Of a stretch of DNA of 12,051 nucleotides, positions 5,355-12,051 are shown one piece after another. Below the pieces are notes generated by a model that did no database searches, had not been told where the DNA came from, and saw nothing but the letters and a program-made list of their open reading frames with translations. Every line of letters begins with the position of its first letter. The stretch's first letter is position 1. The stretch lies in assembly GCA_007130265.1 (NCBI GenBank), contig SLST01000417.1, positions 1-12,051 of the forward strand, given 5' to 3'. The position numbers and the translations under genes were made by a program. The stretch is from Spirochaetales bacterium. GTDB taxonomy: Bacteria; Spirochaetota; Spirochaetia; DSM-27196; SLST01.

Positions 5355-8062
5355 GACGCGGCAGCCTCGGCGGCAACGGTCACGATCTGCCGCCGAGCGG
5401 CCTCGACTGAGATCACTCCATGCTGGTCGATCTGCGCGTCCGAGAGCTCCTCCTCGAGGAGATTGGTCAACCAGGCCCGCTCCAACGGAACGCTGAACGC
5501 GATCCCCGCGCGCGCCGCATTCGACCCGAGGTTCACCAGACGGACCACCGCGGCCTCCTCGCGCTCGTGCCACTTGATCGCGGATACGTGAACCGGACCG
5601 TCGGTCTTCAGAAGACATCCCGAACGCGGCCATCGCGGCCGTGCCGCGTTCGGATCGGGCCTGCGGAAGGCGCCTTCGGCGGCGGAGTCCTGCACCCAGC
5701 TTCTGCCCTGGAACCACCGCGGATCCTCCACCGGCGTCTGTTTCGTCCGGATACCCATGTGAAAGAGCTCGGCCTCCGCCGTCAGGCGCGCTGCGGGCAA
5801 CCCGTCGAAGGGACGGACCGCAAACGTGAAACGGTGTCTCCCGGGGCATTGGGCGAGCACCTGTCGATCGGTCTCAAGCGGGATCGCTTCTCGCACGTTC
5901 ACCGTCTCGACGGCTCGCAGAAGCGTCACGGCGAGCGCCGAGTCGTCGTCAGTCATCTCGTACTCGTGCAAGCCTACCGCGTAGACCGCCAGTCCGTCCT
6001 CGCCGTTACAGGCGGCGACCCATTTCCAGAACGGTTGTCCGTTCGCCGACCGCGTCCACGTGCGGCCGGCGGCCGGCGCGCGCTCCGCGACGTCGAACTG
6101 TCCTCCGGCGCGCACGAGGTCGGTTCCGGCGGCAGGGAATGCGAGGCGCAACCGGTGATCACGCGCGTCGTTGTCGACGGTGACGGTCACGCAGAGCGCA
6201 CGCGCGCCCCGGTCGAGCTTCAGGCTCACCGCAATGTCGCACTTCCCGCCTCCACGGTCGTCGCGCGCGGCCGCGAGGTCTTCAGGCATCTGCCAGGTGA
6301 ACCGGTACCGGCACTCCTGCGCAAGCCCGGTATCCTCCACCGGGACGAACTCCACGGGGCCGTCCCAGACGCGCTCTGGGCCAAGCGGCACGCTGACGTA
6401 GAGATCGCCCTCGTCGACCCCGTCGAGGAACGTGCCTGCCTCCTCGTACCGTTTGCCGCTCGTTCTGTCGGTGAGATCGAACCGTCCGTTCGGCCGGAGC
6501 TCGACACGAAGGTGATCATTCTCGAGGACCGGCGGCGTCGGTAAGCCGGCGAGCAGCGCTGCCGGCCGCGCTGCTACCCTGGCGCCCTTCGCGTGACGCA
6601 CGATCCGGTAGACCGTATAGCCGTAGGCAGGGACCGACGGGGCAAACTCGATTTCCACGCGTCGAACGCGTATAACGCCCGGCAGGTTGATGGGACTGAG
6701 CACGAGTGTGCGACACTCTTCCTCCGTCGTTACCCGATACGGAACCGACGTGCCGTCCGGAGCGAAGAGCTCGAAGTCGCGCACCTCGTCGTCCGAGAGG
6801 AAGGAGACCGACGCGGTCGCTGCCAGCGCCACGGCATCCGCATCCGTCCCGATGGCCAGGGGCGACATGTTGGCGACCATGAGCTTGAGATCGCCCGGGT
6901 CATAGCCGGCGGCGTCGACCTGCGTCGCCATCAGGTTGAGCTTGCGATCGATCAGTCCTTCGGCCATCTCAGTCACGCGTTCGTAGCGGTCCATCATGTG
7001 CTCGTGGACCGCGTCCTGGCTGCATCCACAGATGCTGTCGTGCGGATGGTTTTCCATGAAGAGCTTCCAGAGGAAGCGCATGTACTCCCGGTCAACCCTC
7101 TCGAGGCTCGCCATCGCGCACCACACCGACAGCGGCTCGAGCCACCGTTCAACCAGATCACCGCACACATCATTCGCCTGTTTGAGGTAGACCCGCGCGG
7201 ACAGCGTCCCGTTCAGGATACTGTAGCTCTCGCCCTCCCGCAGCTCTCCGTCGACCTGGGGAAGCTTCTCGTCCGTCGCCGATCGCCTGAGTGCCCCAAC
7301 GTAGGCGGGCATCGTCGAGTGTCTGATGTCATACCGGCCGCCATGGTCGCTGCGGAGCTGCTGCAGGATGGGAACGAGGTTCTCCTGCGCCTCCAGGTGG
7401 TCGACGCCGTTCATGAGAAGCCAGGGACCATCCTGGTTCAGCCCCTGCTCGCGTTCCATGATCTTCTCAAAGAGCGAGCGCAGCTCCTGCGTACCATCCG
7501 GGAAACGCTGGGCATTGTTATACCAGAAGCTCATGTGTACGGCGAGGATTACCGACCCGTCGGGCGCGGCCCACCGGAACCGGGAGAACCCGTTCCTGCG
7601 CGCGTCGAACCCGCGGCCGAAGATCGCGTTGTCGATCCCGACAAGCCGAAGGATCTGCGGCATCTGCGAGATCAGCCCGAAGTGGTCCGGAAGATAGCCG
7701 ACGCGCATCTCTCCCCCGAGCTCACGCGCCGCGCGGATCCCTTCCATGAGGTTCCGCACGGTGGATTCGCCGCTCGTGAGGTAGAGGTCGTTCTGCTCGT
7801 ACCACGGCCCGACGAGAATACGTCCCTCACGGATCAGACGCGTGAGCGCAGGCATCCGGGACGGCCGCACGGCGGCATAGTCGTCGAGGACGATCGTCTG
7901 AGCGTCCAGATGGAAGTGCGCGAAGTCGGGTTCCGCGTCGAGCAGGTCGATCGCGTGGTCGATCAGATCCGCGAGCCTGAGGCGATACTGCTCCTGCGTC
8001 AGGTACCATTCGCGATCCCAGTGCGTATGCGAGACGATATGAACTGCGTTACGGTCGTCCAT
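5348..8062 (-). CDS. Alpha-mannosidase, GH38
   Basis: A 904-residue cytoplasmic zinc enzyme expected to hydrolyse alpha-mannosidic bonds with retention. The N-terminal catalytic domain opens with VSHTHWDREW (10-19; H14 and D16 are the probable zinc ligands), then the probable nucleophile D126 in GYLPDHFG, LLMNGVDHLEAQENLVPIL (215-233) and NHPHDSICGCSQD (338-350), which carries a further zinc-binding histidine. A helical middle region and long beta-sandwich C-terminal domains follow, as in bacterial GH38 enzymes of about 900 residues. The ATG at 8062 is chosen over the GTG at 8080 because the sequence AAAGGAG lies 8 bases before it, inside what would otherwise be coding. The gene lies 75 bases after the second sugar permease and probably shares its transcript. 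Some relatives act on N-glycan mannose and others on 2-O-mannosylglycerate (MngB); the permeases favour an imported oligosaccharide, but the exact linkage cannot be read. Confidence 0.95.
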   Translation of the reverse strand: MDDRNAVHIVSHTHWDREWYLTQEQYRLRLADLIDHAIDLLDAEPDFAHFHLDAQTIVLDDYAAVRPSRMPALTRLIREGRILVGPWYEQNDLYLTSGESTVRNLMEGIRAARELGGEMRVGYLPDHFGLISQMPQILRLVGIDNAIFGRGFDARRNGFSRFRWAAPDGSVILAVHMSFWYNNAQRFPDGTQELRSLFEKIMEREQGLNQDGPWLLMNGVDHLEAQENLVPILQQLRSDHGGRYDIRHSTMPAYVGALRRSATDEKLPQVDGELREGESYSILNGTLSARVYLKQANDVCGDLVERWLEPLSVWCAMASLERVDREYMRFLWKLFMENHPHDSICGCSQDAVHEHMMDRYERVTEMAEGLIDRKLNLMATQVDAAGYDPGDLKLMVANMSPLAIGTDADAVALAATASVSFLSDDEVRDFELFAPDGTSVPYRVTTEEECRTLVLSPINLPGVIRVRRVEIEFAPSVPAYGYTVYRIVRHAKGARVAARPAALLAGLPTPPVLENDHLRVELRPNGRFDLTDRTSGKRYEEAGTFLDGVDEGDLYVSVPLGPERVWDGPVEFVPVEDTGLAQECRYRFTWQMPEDLAAARDDRGGGKCDIAVSLKLDRGARALCVTVTVDNDARDHRLRLAFPAAGTDLVRAGGQFDVAERAPAAGRTWTRSANGQPFWKWVAACNGEDGLAVYAVGLHEYEMTDDDSALAVTLLRAVETVNVREAIPLETDRQVLAQCPGRHRFTFAVRPFDGLPAARLTAEAELFHMGIRTKQTPVEDPRWFQGRSWVQDSAAEGAFRRPDPNAARPRWPRSGCLLKTDGPVHVSAIKWHEREEAAVVRLVNLGSNAARAGIAFSVPLERAWLTNLLEEELSDAQIDQHGVISVEAARRQIVTVAAEAAASE

Positions 8063-8070
8063 TCGGTCAG

Positions 8071-8077
8071 CTCCTTT
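8071..8077 (-). promoter_or_regulatory. Ribosome binding site deciding the mannosidase start
   Basis: Minus-strand AAAGGAG with an 8-base spacer to the ATG at 8062. It overlaps the first codons of the longer GTG-started frame (8080), so the shorter start is the better model. Confidence 0.75.
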
Positions 8078-8137
8078 CACTGGGGTGCGGCGTGTTGCCT
8101 GCGCGAGCTGCGCATCGTGGTGTTGGTGCCTGTGAGA

Positions 8138-9079
8138 CTACCCCTTCACTGCCCCAAGCATGATGCCCTTGACGAAGTACTTCTGCAGGAACGGGTAGAC
8201 CAGCAGTATGGGCACCGTGGCAAACACGATGCTCGCAGCCTTTATGTTCTCCGGGTTCACGAATGCTTCGCGCCCTGAATCGACGGCCCCCATGTTCTGA
8301 AAGTTGCTGTTTATGACGATGGAGCGAAGTAACAGCTGGAGCGGCCACTTCGTGTTGTCCGTAATGTAGAACAGCGCCCGGAAAAAATCGTTCCAGTGGC
8401 TAACCGCGTAGAACAGGCCGATGGTCGCGATCGCCGGCTTCGACAGAGGCACGATGATCCGAACAAGAACCTGGAAATCGGACGCGCCATCAATCTTTGC
8501 GGAGTCTTCGAGTTCGAGCGGAACACTCCAGAAATAGTTCCGCATCAGTATGACGTTGAACGGGCTGACGAGCACAGGAATTATGAGGGCCCACAGACTG
8601 TTCAGCAACCCGAGTCGATTGACGAGTATGTAGGTCGGCACGATTCCGGCGTGAAACAACATGGCGAAAACGATGATCCCCATGAGAAGACGATTGCCCG
8701 GCACATGCGTCTTGGACAGCCCAAATGCACCAGGTATCGTGAATCCCAGGTTGAGTGAGGTTCCCATAACGGTGATGAAGACCGTTATCCAGAACGACCT
8801 CGTCAGCGTGTTTGTCTGGAACACGTACTCATACGCTTCGAACGTCAGGTCACGCGGCCACAGAAGCAACGGATAACGAGCGATGATATAACTCGGACTC
8901 AGCGACCTGGCGAACACAACGACGATCGGCAAGAGGGTGACCACGCCGGCCAGGAGGAGGATCGTATAGATAATGATCTCGGCCCACAGTGGATTCCGTC
9001 GCAACCGCCCAAGGGTTGCGGCAGGCGCCACGCCGCTAATCACCCGAGAATCCCCCGTAACAGTTGTCTTGGTTTTCAT
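8138..9079 (-). CDS. Carbohydrate ABC transporter permease, CUT1 family (LplC/YtcP/MalG-like)
   Basis: A 313-residue inner-membrane protein forming half of a sugar-import channel with the upstream permease. Six hydrophobic segments can be seen (around 33-58, 95-122, 130-150, 158-178, 212-232 and 280-300). The cytoplasmic EAA loop that docks the ATPase reads LEDSAKIDGAS...IIVPLSKP (190-214), with the usual DGA and LxxP elements, although EDSA replaces the common EAA. The terminal ...KYFVKGIMLGAVKG is characteristic of this subfamily. The ATG at 9079 is only 12 bases after the stop of the first permease and has GAAAGGG just before it (9084-9090), so the two are one operon. Members of this subfamily import complex oligosaccharides in Gram-positives and spirochaetes. 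The dedicated binding protein and ATPase are not in the window. Confidence 0.95.
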   Translation of the reverse strand: MKTKTTVTGDSRVISGVAPAATLGRLRRNPLWAEIIIYTILLLAGVVTLLPIVVVFARSLSPSYIIARYPLLLWPRDLTFEAYEYVFQTNTLTRSFWITVFITVMGTSLNLGFTIPGAFGLSKTHVPGNRLLMGIIVFAMLFHAGIVPTYILVNRLGLLNSLWALIIPVLVSPFNVILMRNYFWSVPLELEDSAKIDGASDFQVLVRIIVPLSKPAIATIGLFYAVSHWNDFFRALFYITDNTKWPLQLLLRSIVINSNFQNMGAVDSGREAFVNPENIKAASIVFATVPILLVYPFLQKYFVKGIMLGAVKG

Positions 9080-9091
9080 AGCACCCTTTCC

Positions 9092-10042
9092 CTACCAGAG
9101 GGAGTACTCACCGGTACGCCGGATAATGCTGTTGGCCACGAAGATCAGCACGAACCCGATGACGCCTTTGAACATGCCGACCGCGGTCCCGAGACTGTAT
9201 CTGGCATTCTGCAATCCTATCCGGTAGACGTAGGTGTCGATTATGTCGGCGACCCGATACACCGATGCGTTGTAGAGCACGAAGATCTGATCGAATCCGG
9301 CACTCATCACATTACCAAGCGACAGAATGAACATGATAATTATGGTGGGCCTGATGCCGGGCAACGTCACATGCCAGGTCTGCTTCAGTCTTCCCGCACC
9401 GTCGATCACCGCTGCTTCATAGAGCTGAGGATCAATGCCTGACAACGCAGCAAGATAGATTATCGCCCCGAAACCGAAGCCTTTGATGATATCGGTAACT
9501 ACGAGCATCGGAACGAAGTTGCGCGTCGACGTGAGGAAGTTGACGCGTGGGAGGCCCAGTTCGTTCAGCACGGCATTGACGATACCGGTCGGCTGGATGA
9601 AAACCAGCACGATGCCCCCAAAGACGACCCACGAGAGGAAATTGGGGAAGTAGGTCACAGTCTGTATGACGCGTTTATACGTCATGTGCCGTACCTCATT
9701 GAGCAGCAACGCGAACAGAATCGGTACGGGAAACCCAAATACGATTCTGTACGTGCTTATCAGTACGGTGTTGCGAACCAGCCGAGCGAAGTCGGGGGAG
9801 GTAAACATGCTCTCGAAGTGCTTGAGACCGACCCATGGACTTGCGGCGAGGCCCGAAAAAATCCGGAAGTCCTTGAACGCGATCGTCAGTCCGTAATACG
9901 GGATATAGGAGAAGATCAGAAAATAGAGCAAGGTTGGCAGAATGAAAAGGTAGATGCTCCTCGCCCTCACCACACGCTTCCAGAGGGAAGCTTTGGCGTC
10001 GACGGCGACCGCCGGCGCCATGTAGTCCTTCGTTCTACTCAT
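9092..10042 (-). CDS. Carbohydrate ABC transporter permease, CUT1 family (LplB/MalF-like)
   Basis: A 316-residue inner-membrane permease, partner of the YtcP-like protein that follows. The segment YLFILPTLLYFLIFSYIPYYG (31-51) followed by IAFKDF is typical of the LplB group. Six membrane segments are visible (about 30-52, 88-114, 127-150, 178-200, 234-255 and 287-306). The EAA loop reads LYEAAVIDGAGRLKQTWHVT then LPGIRP (207-231) and is intact. The protein ends RRTGEYSLW, also usual for the group. I chose the ATG at 10042, preceded by CGGAG with a 7-base spacer, over the TTG at 10066, which lies before that site. It follows the GH42-like gene by 63 bases and precedes its partner by 12. No adjacent ATPase is seen, and such systems often use an ATPase (MsmK/UgpC type) encoded elsewhere. 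Confidence 0.95.
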   Translation of the reverse strand: MSRTKDYMAPAVAVDAKASLWKRVVRARSIYLFILPTLLYFLIFSYIPYYGLTIAFKDFRIFSGLAASPWVGLKHFESMFTSPDFARLVRNTVLISTYRIVFGFPVPILFALLLNEVRHMTYKRVIQTVTYFPNFLSWVVFGGIVLVFIQPTGIVNAVLNELGLPRVNFLTSTRNFVPMLVVTDIIKGFGFGAIIYLAALSGIDPQLYEAAVIDGAGRLKQTWHVTLPGIRPTIIIMFILSLGNVMSAGFDQIFVLYNASVYRVADIIDTYVYRIGLQNARYSLGTAVGMFKGVIGFVLIFVANSIIRRTGEYSLW

Positions 10043-10049
10043 CTGGGTA

Positions 10050-10054
10050 CTCCG
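10050..10054 (-). promoter_or_regulatory. Ribosome binding site deciding the first permease start
   Basis: Minus-strand CGGAG, 7 bases before the ATG at 10042. It supports this ATG over the TTG at 10066. Confidence 0.55.
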
Positions 10055-10105
10055 GGGACAGGTCAAGGATACGCGAGCCCAACACGAAGTGACGATGTAG
10101 CACCC

Positions 10106-12043
10106 TCATTGCGGTTTCTCCAGCACTGTCATCGCGTCCGCGGGCACTGTAATCGGAAGCCTCCGCCCGTGATGCGTAAGCTCCCGAGTGATCGAGCTCG
10201 CGTTTGTGTTGAGAACGAGATAGGCGACCGGAGTCTCGGCGCAGTAGACCCCGTCGAGCCGGCCGTCGACTACATGCAGATCCCGTTCAGCCAGGAAGGC
10301 TGTGATCGGTTCGAAGACGGCATCCTGATAGTGGGCCAGTTCCGCATCGACACCAACGTCAGCCACGCCCGACAGAGGCCGCACATCGGGCGCACCTGCC
10401 TGTGCGGAGACGTGCACCGGTATGTAGAGACTCGCTCCGCGGCCAATGCGAAACGCACCACCCGTTCGCTTCAAGAGCCTCTCACCGTAGTCCTCACCGG
10501 TCTCGACGGCGCGAATGCCTTCGGTATTGTAGACAACCAGCGATCCGCCCTTCTCAACCCACGACACAATCGTCCTCAGTGTCTCAGTCCGGTACCGACT
10601 GCCGCCGCAGATGATCAGGCAGGTAACCTCCTCCAGGATGCCGTCCTTGATCGTCAGGTCGTCAACAAACCGGTAGTCGGTGTAGTCGCGCAGCATCTCC
10701 ATGCTCAGACTCGCCTGCACGGAGGTCACATCGCCCACGACTATGGGAACATCAGGGTATAGCGCCGCAATGGGTGTGACCGGCTCGGTGTGAAACAGGT
10801 GTTTGAGATTCGCAGAGAAGATCTCTGCGCGCTCGCCGCTGCCAAGTATGTTGGGGCTGTAGAAGTGAAGTTCCTCCGCCCCCGTTGCAGTGGCATTGTA
10901 GATCCTCCGCACGATACCACTCTCCGTGACCTTGCCCGCAGGCTCGAACCCAAAATAAGCACCGTAGTAGCGGCCGGAGGAAGCGACCCAGTTCGTGAGG
11001 GTGAAGTTGCGCGCATAATTCGAGGCCTCGTTCGTGATACGAACGCCGCAGTCATGCCGAGCGGCAATCCTGCACTGCTGCGCGAAGTCGGCGCCGTGGT
11101 ACGGAACTGCATTCCCGCCGGTGCAGAGATAGACGAGGTGACCGGGAAAACAGTCACGGGTGGTCTTCAGCCAGTACTCCGCGAACTCGGTCATTGAAGC
11201 CCGGTACCAGTCCACGAAGTCAAGCCAGCGGACCGTCGCCGCGGTTCCGTCGCAGGAATACGAGCCGGCCTTTGTGTATTCGTCCACGCGGAAACCCTCG
11301 AGCGGATCGATCGTCAGCTCCGGCATTCGTACGTCGGCATAGGATGCAAACCGGGTGCCCCATGCTTCGTTCAGCTCTTCGACGGTCGCATATCGCTCTC
11401 GCATGGAGGCAAGAAACGCCGCACGCGCGTACGGATCTGCCGACCAGTAACCAGCGTGCGAATGGTACAATCCGGGAATCTGAGTAGTCCAGTTCCCGTG
11501 CCAGTCAGGGAAGATCGACTCTCCGAAATCTCCGGTAATCCCGAGGAGTACGGCTTCGATGAGATCCCTGTCGCCATATCGGTCCGCTATCGCTCGGAGA
11601 AAACGATCAACGTACGACCTGAACTGCAGGTCCCAGATCGTCTGAACGCCGGACTCAAGCCCGTGTTCGAGACATTGAAGGCCGGCGAAGTCCCTGGACT
11701 TCCGGAACCAGTCCGGTAACGAGTACGCCGGACCCGCGATGAGAAACGGCACCCATTTCAGCCCGGCGGATTGGATTATCGCCACCTGTTCGTCCCAGAC
11801 GCTGAAATCCCATCCGTCCCGCTCGCCGTTTTCCACGGTCTCCCATGTCACATACTGCTCGACGCTCGTGAAACCAAGCGTCTTGATCGCCTCCGCTTCG
11901 TTCCTTCCGAGAGTCTTCACTCCCATGCAGAGACGCATGTCGCCGCTGCTCCCCTTGGGCAAGTCCGAAAGTGCGTAATCCCACTGCTTCGGTTGAAGCT
12001 CATCGCCCACGGGTTCAGCATGTGGTTCGTTGGCATCACGCAC
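10106..12043 (-). CDS. GH42-like (clan GH-A) glycoside hydrolase, substrate unassigned; 5' end at window edge
   Basis: At least 645 residues. The N-terminal part looks like a TIM-barrel hydrolase: MGVKTLGRNEAEAIKTLGF (40-58), EQYVTWETVENG (62-73), VPFLIAGPAYSLPDWFR (98-114), then LLGITGDFGESIFPDW (166-181), where E175 is a good acid/base candidate. After a Cys-rich stretch, YYGAYFGFEPAG (359-370) may carry the nucleophile (E367), with E339 in TNEAS as alternative. Residues about 425-510 resemble the GATase-like 'trimerisation' domain of GH42 beta-galactosidases (LIICGGS, WVEKGGSLVVYN), followed by a small beta domain. No signal peptide. GTG at 12043 is the first start in the window, but the frame stays open to the edge, so the true start may lie beyond it; ATG at 11938 with GGGGAG about 10 bases upstream is another choice. 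Beta-galactosidase, beta-mannosidase (GH164-like) or another activity cannot be told apart here. Confidence 0.75.
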   Translation of the reverse strand: MRDANEPHAEPVGDELQPKQWDYALSDLPKGSSGDMRLCMGVKTLGRNEAEAIKTLGFTSVEQYVTWETVENGERDGWDFSVWDEQVAIIQSAGLKWVPFLIAGPAYSLPDWFRKSRDFAGLQCLEHGLESGVQTIWDLQFRSYVDRFLRAIADRYGDRDLIEAVLLGITGDFGESIFPDWHGNWTTQIPGLYHSHAGYWSADPYARAAFLASMRERYATVEELNEAWGTRFASYADVRMPELTIDPLEGFRVDEYTKAGSYSCDGTAATVRWLDFVDWYRASMTEFAEYWLKTTRDCFPGHLVYLCTGGNAVPYHGADFAQQCRIAARHDCGVRITNEASNYARNFTLTNWVASSGRYYGAYFGFEPAGKVTESGIVRRIYNATATGAEELHFYSPNILGSGERAEIFSANLKHLFHTEPVTPIAALYPDVPIVVGDVTSVQASLSMEMLRDYTDYRFVDDLTIKDGILEEVTCLIICGGSRYRTETLRTIVSWVEKGGSLVVYNTEGIRAVETGEDYGERLLKRTGGAFRIGRGASLYIPVHVSAQAGAPDVRPLSGVADVGVDAELAHYQDAVFEPITAFLAERDLHVVDGRLDGVYCAETPVAYLVLNTNASSITRELTHHGRRLPITVPADAMTVLEKPQ

Positions 12044-12051
12044 GCAACGGA

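Noticed and set aside
6593..8278. A 561-codon plus-strand open frame opposite the mannosidase
   Set aside because: It mirrors a GC-rich GH38 gene with clear catalytic motifs. Its translation is rich in R, V and D without any recognisable domain, which is typical of an antisense shadow.
9686..10762. A 358-codon plus-strand open frame across the first permease and GH42-like genes
   Set aside because: Shadow of two conserved genes and the gap between them; no domain or ribosome site supports it.
1..12051. Defence system, prophage or mobile island
   Set aside because: No integrase, transposase, tRNA, terminal repeat or defence domain is visible; all genes fit metabolism, transport and sensing.

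Overview
The window is a high-GC, densely packed bacterial chromosome segment. It has no RNA genes, insertion sequences, CRISPR arrays or long repeats that I can see, and no gene-free stretch over 300 bases; the longest gaps are about 75 and 63 bases. Its theme is uptake and intracellular breakdown of oligosaccharides. None of the three glycoside hydrolases shows a signal peptide, although the N-terminus of the one at the right edge is uncertain. The mix fits a free-living carbohydrate-fermenting bacterium: CUT1 permeases of the LplB/YtcP type, an Opp-type ABC system, cytoplasmic hydrolases, a soluble receiver-PAS-PAS-HisKA_2 kinase, and GTG starts. Spirochaetota is my best guess, with other such lineages possible; this is inference from gene content, not a phylogenetic result.

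Left edge (1-1240, + strand): the last 78 codons of an OppD/DppD-type ATPase, overlapping by ATGA the start of a complete OppF/DppF-type ATPase. This is the end of an oligopeptide/oligosaccharide ABC transporter operon. It runs into the next gene tail to tail with a 20-base coding overlap.

Minus-strand catabolic block (12043 down to 1221), in transcription order: a GH42-like clan-GH-A hydrolase whose 5' end lies at or beyond the right edge; two CUT1 sugar permeases; a GH38 alpha-mannosidase; then, after an opposing gene, a GH51 alpha-L-arabinofuranosidase whose 3' end overlaps the start of the sensor kinase by 20 bases. Spacing is short (12 to 75 bases) and most starts have good Shine-Dalgarno sequences, so an operon is likely. 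Its substrate-binding protein and ATPase are not in the window.

Opposing insert (4559-5329, + strand): an AAC(3)-family N-acetyltransferase sits antisense inside the minus-strand block, 34 bases from the GH51 start and 18 bases from the GH38 stop. It has a possible promoter whose predicted start site falls on its own ATG. If the minus-strand transcript reads through, this is a noncontiguous operon in which the acetyltransferase and the sugar genes share antisense RNA.

Together the genes suggest import of a mixed glycan carrying alpha-mannose and alpha-L-arabinofuranose, stepwise intracellular removal of its sugars, sensing by a cytoplasmic kinase, and perhaps acetylation of an amine-bearing compound. 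The most unusual points are the embedded acetyltransferase, the kinase translationally joined to a hydrolase, and the unassigned GH42-like enzyme.
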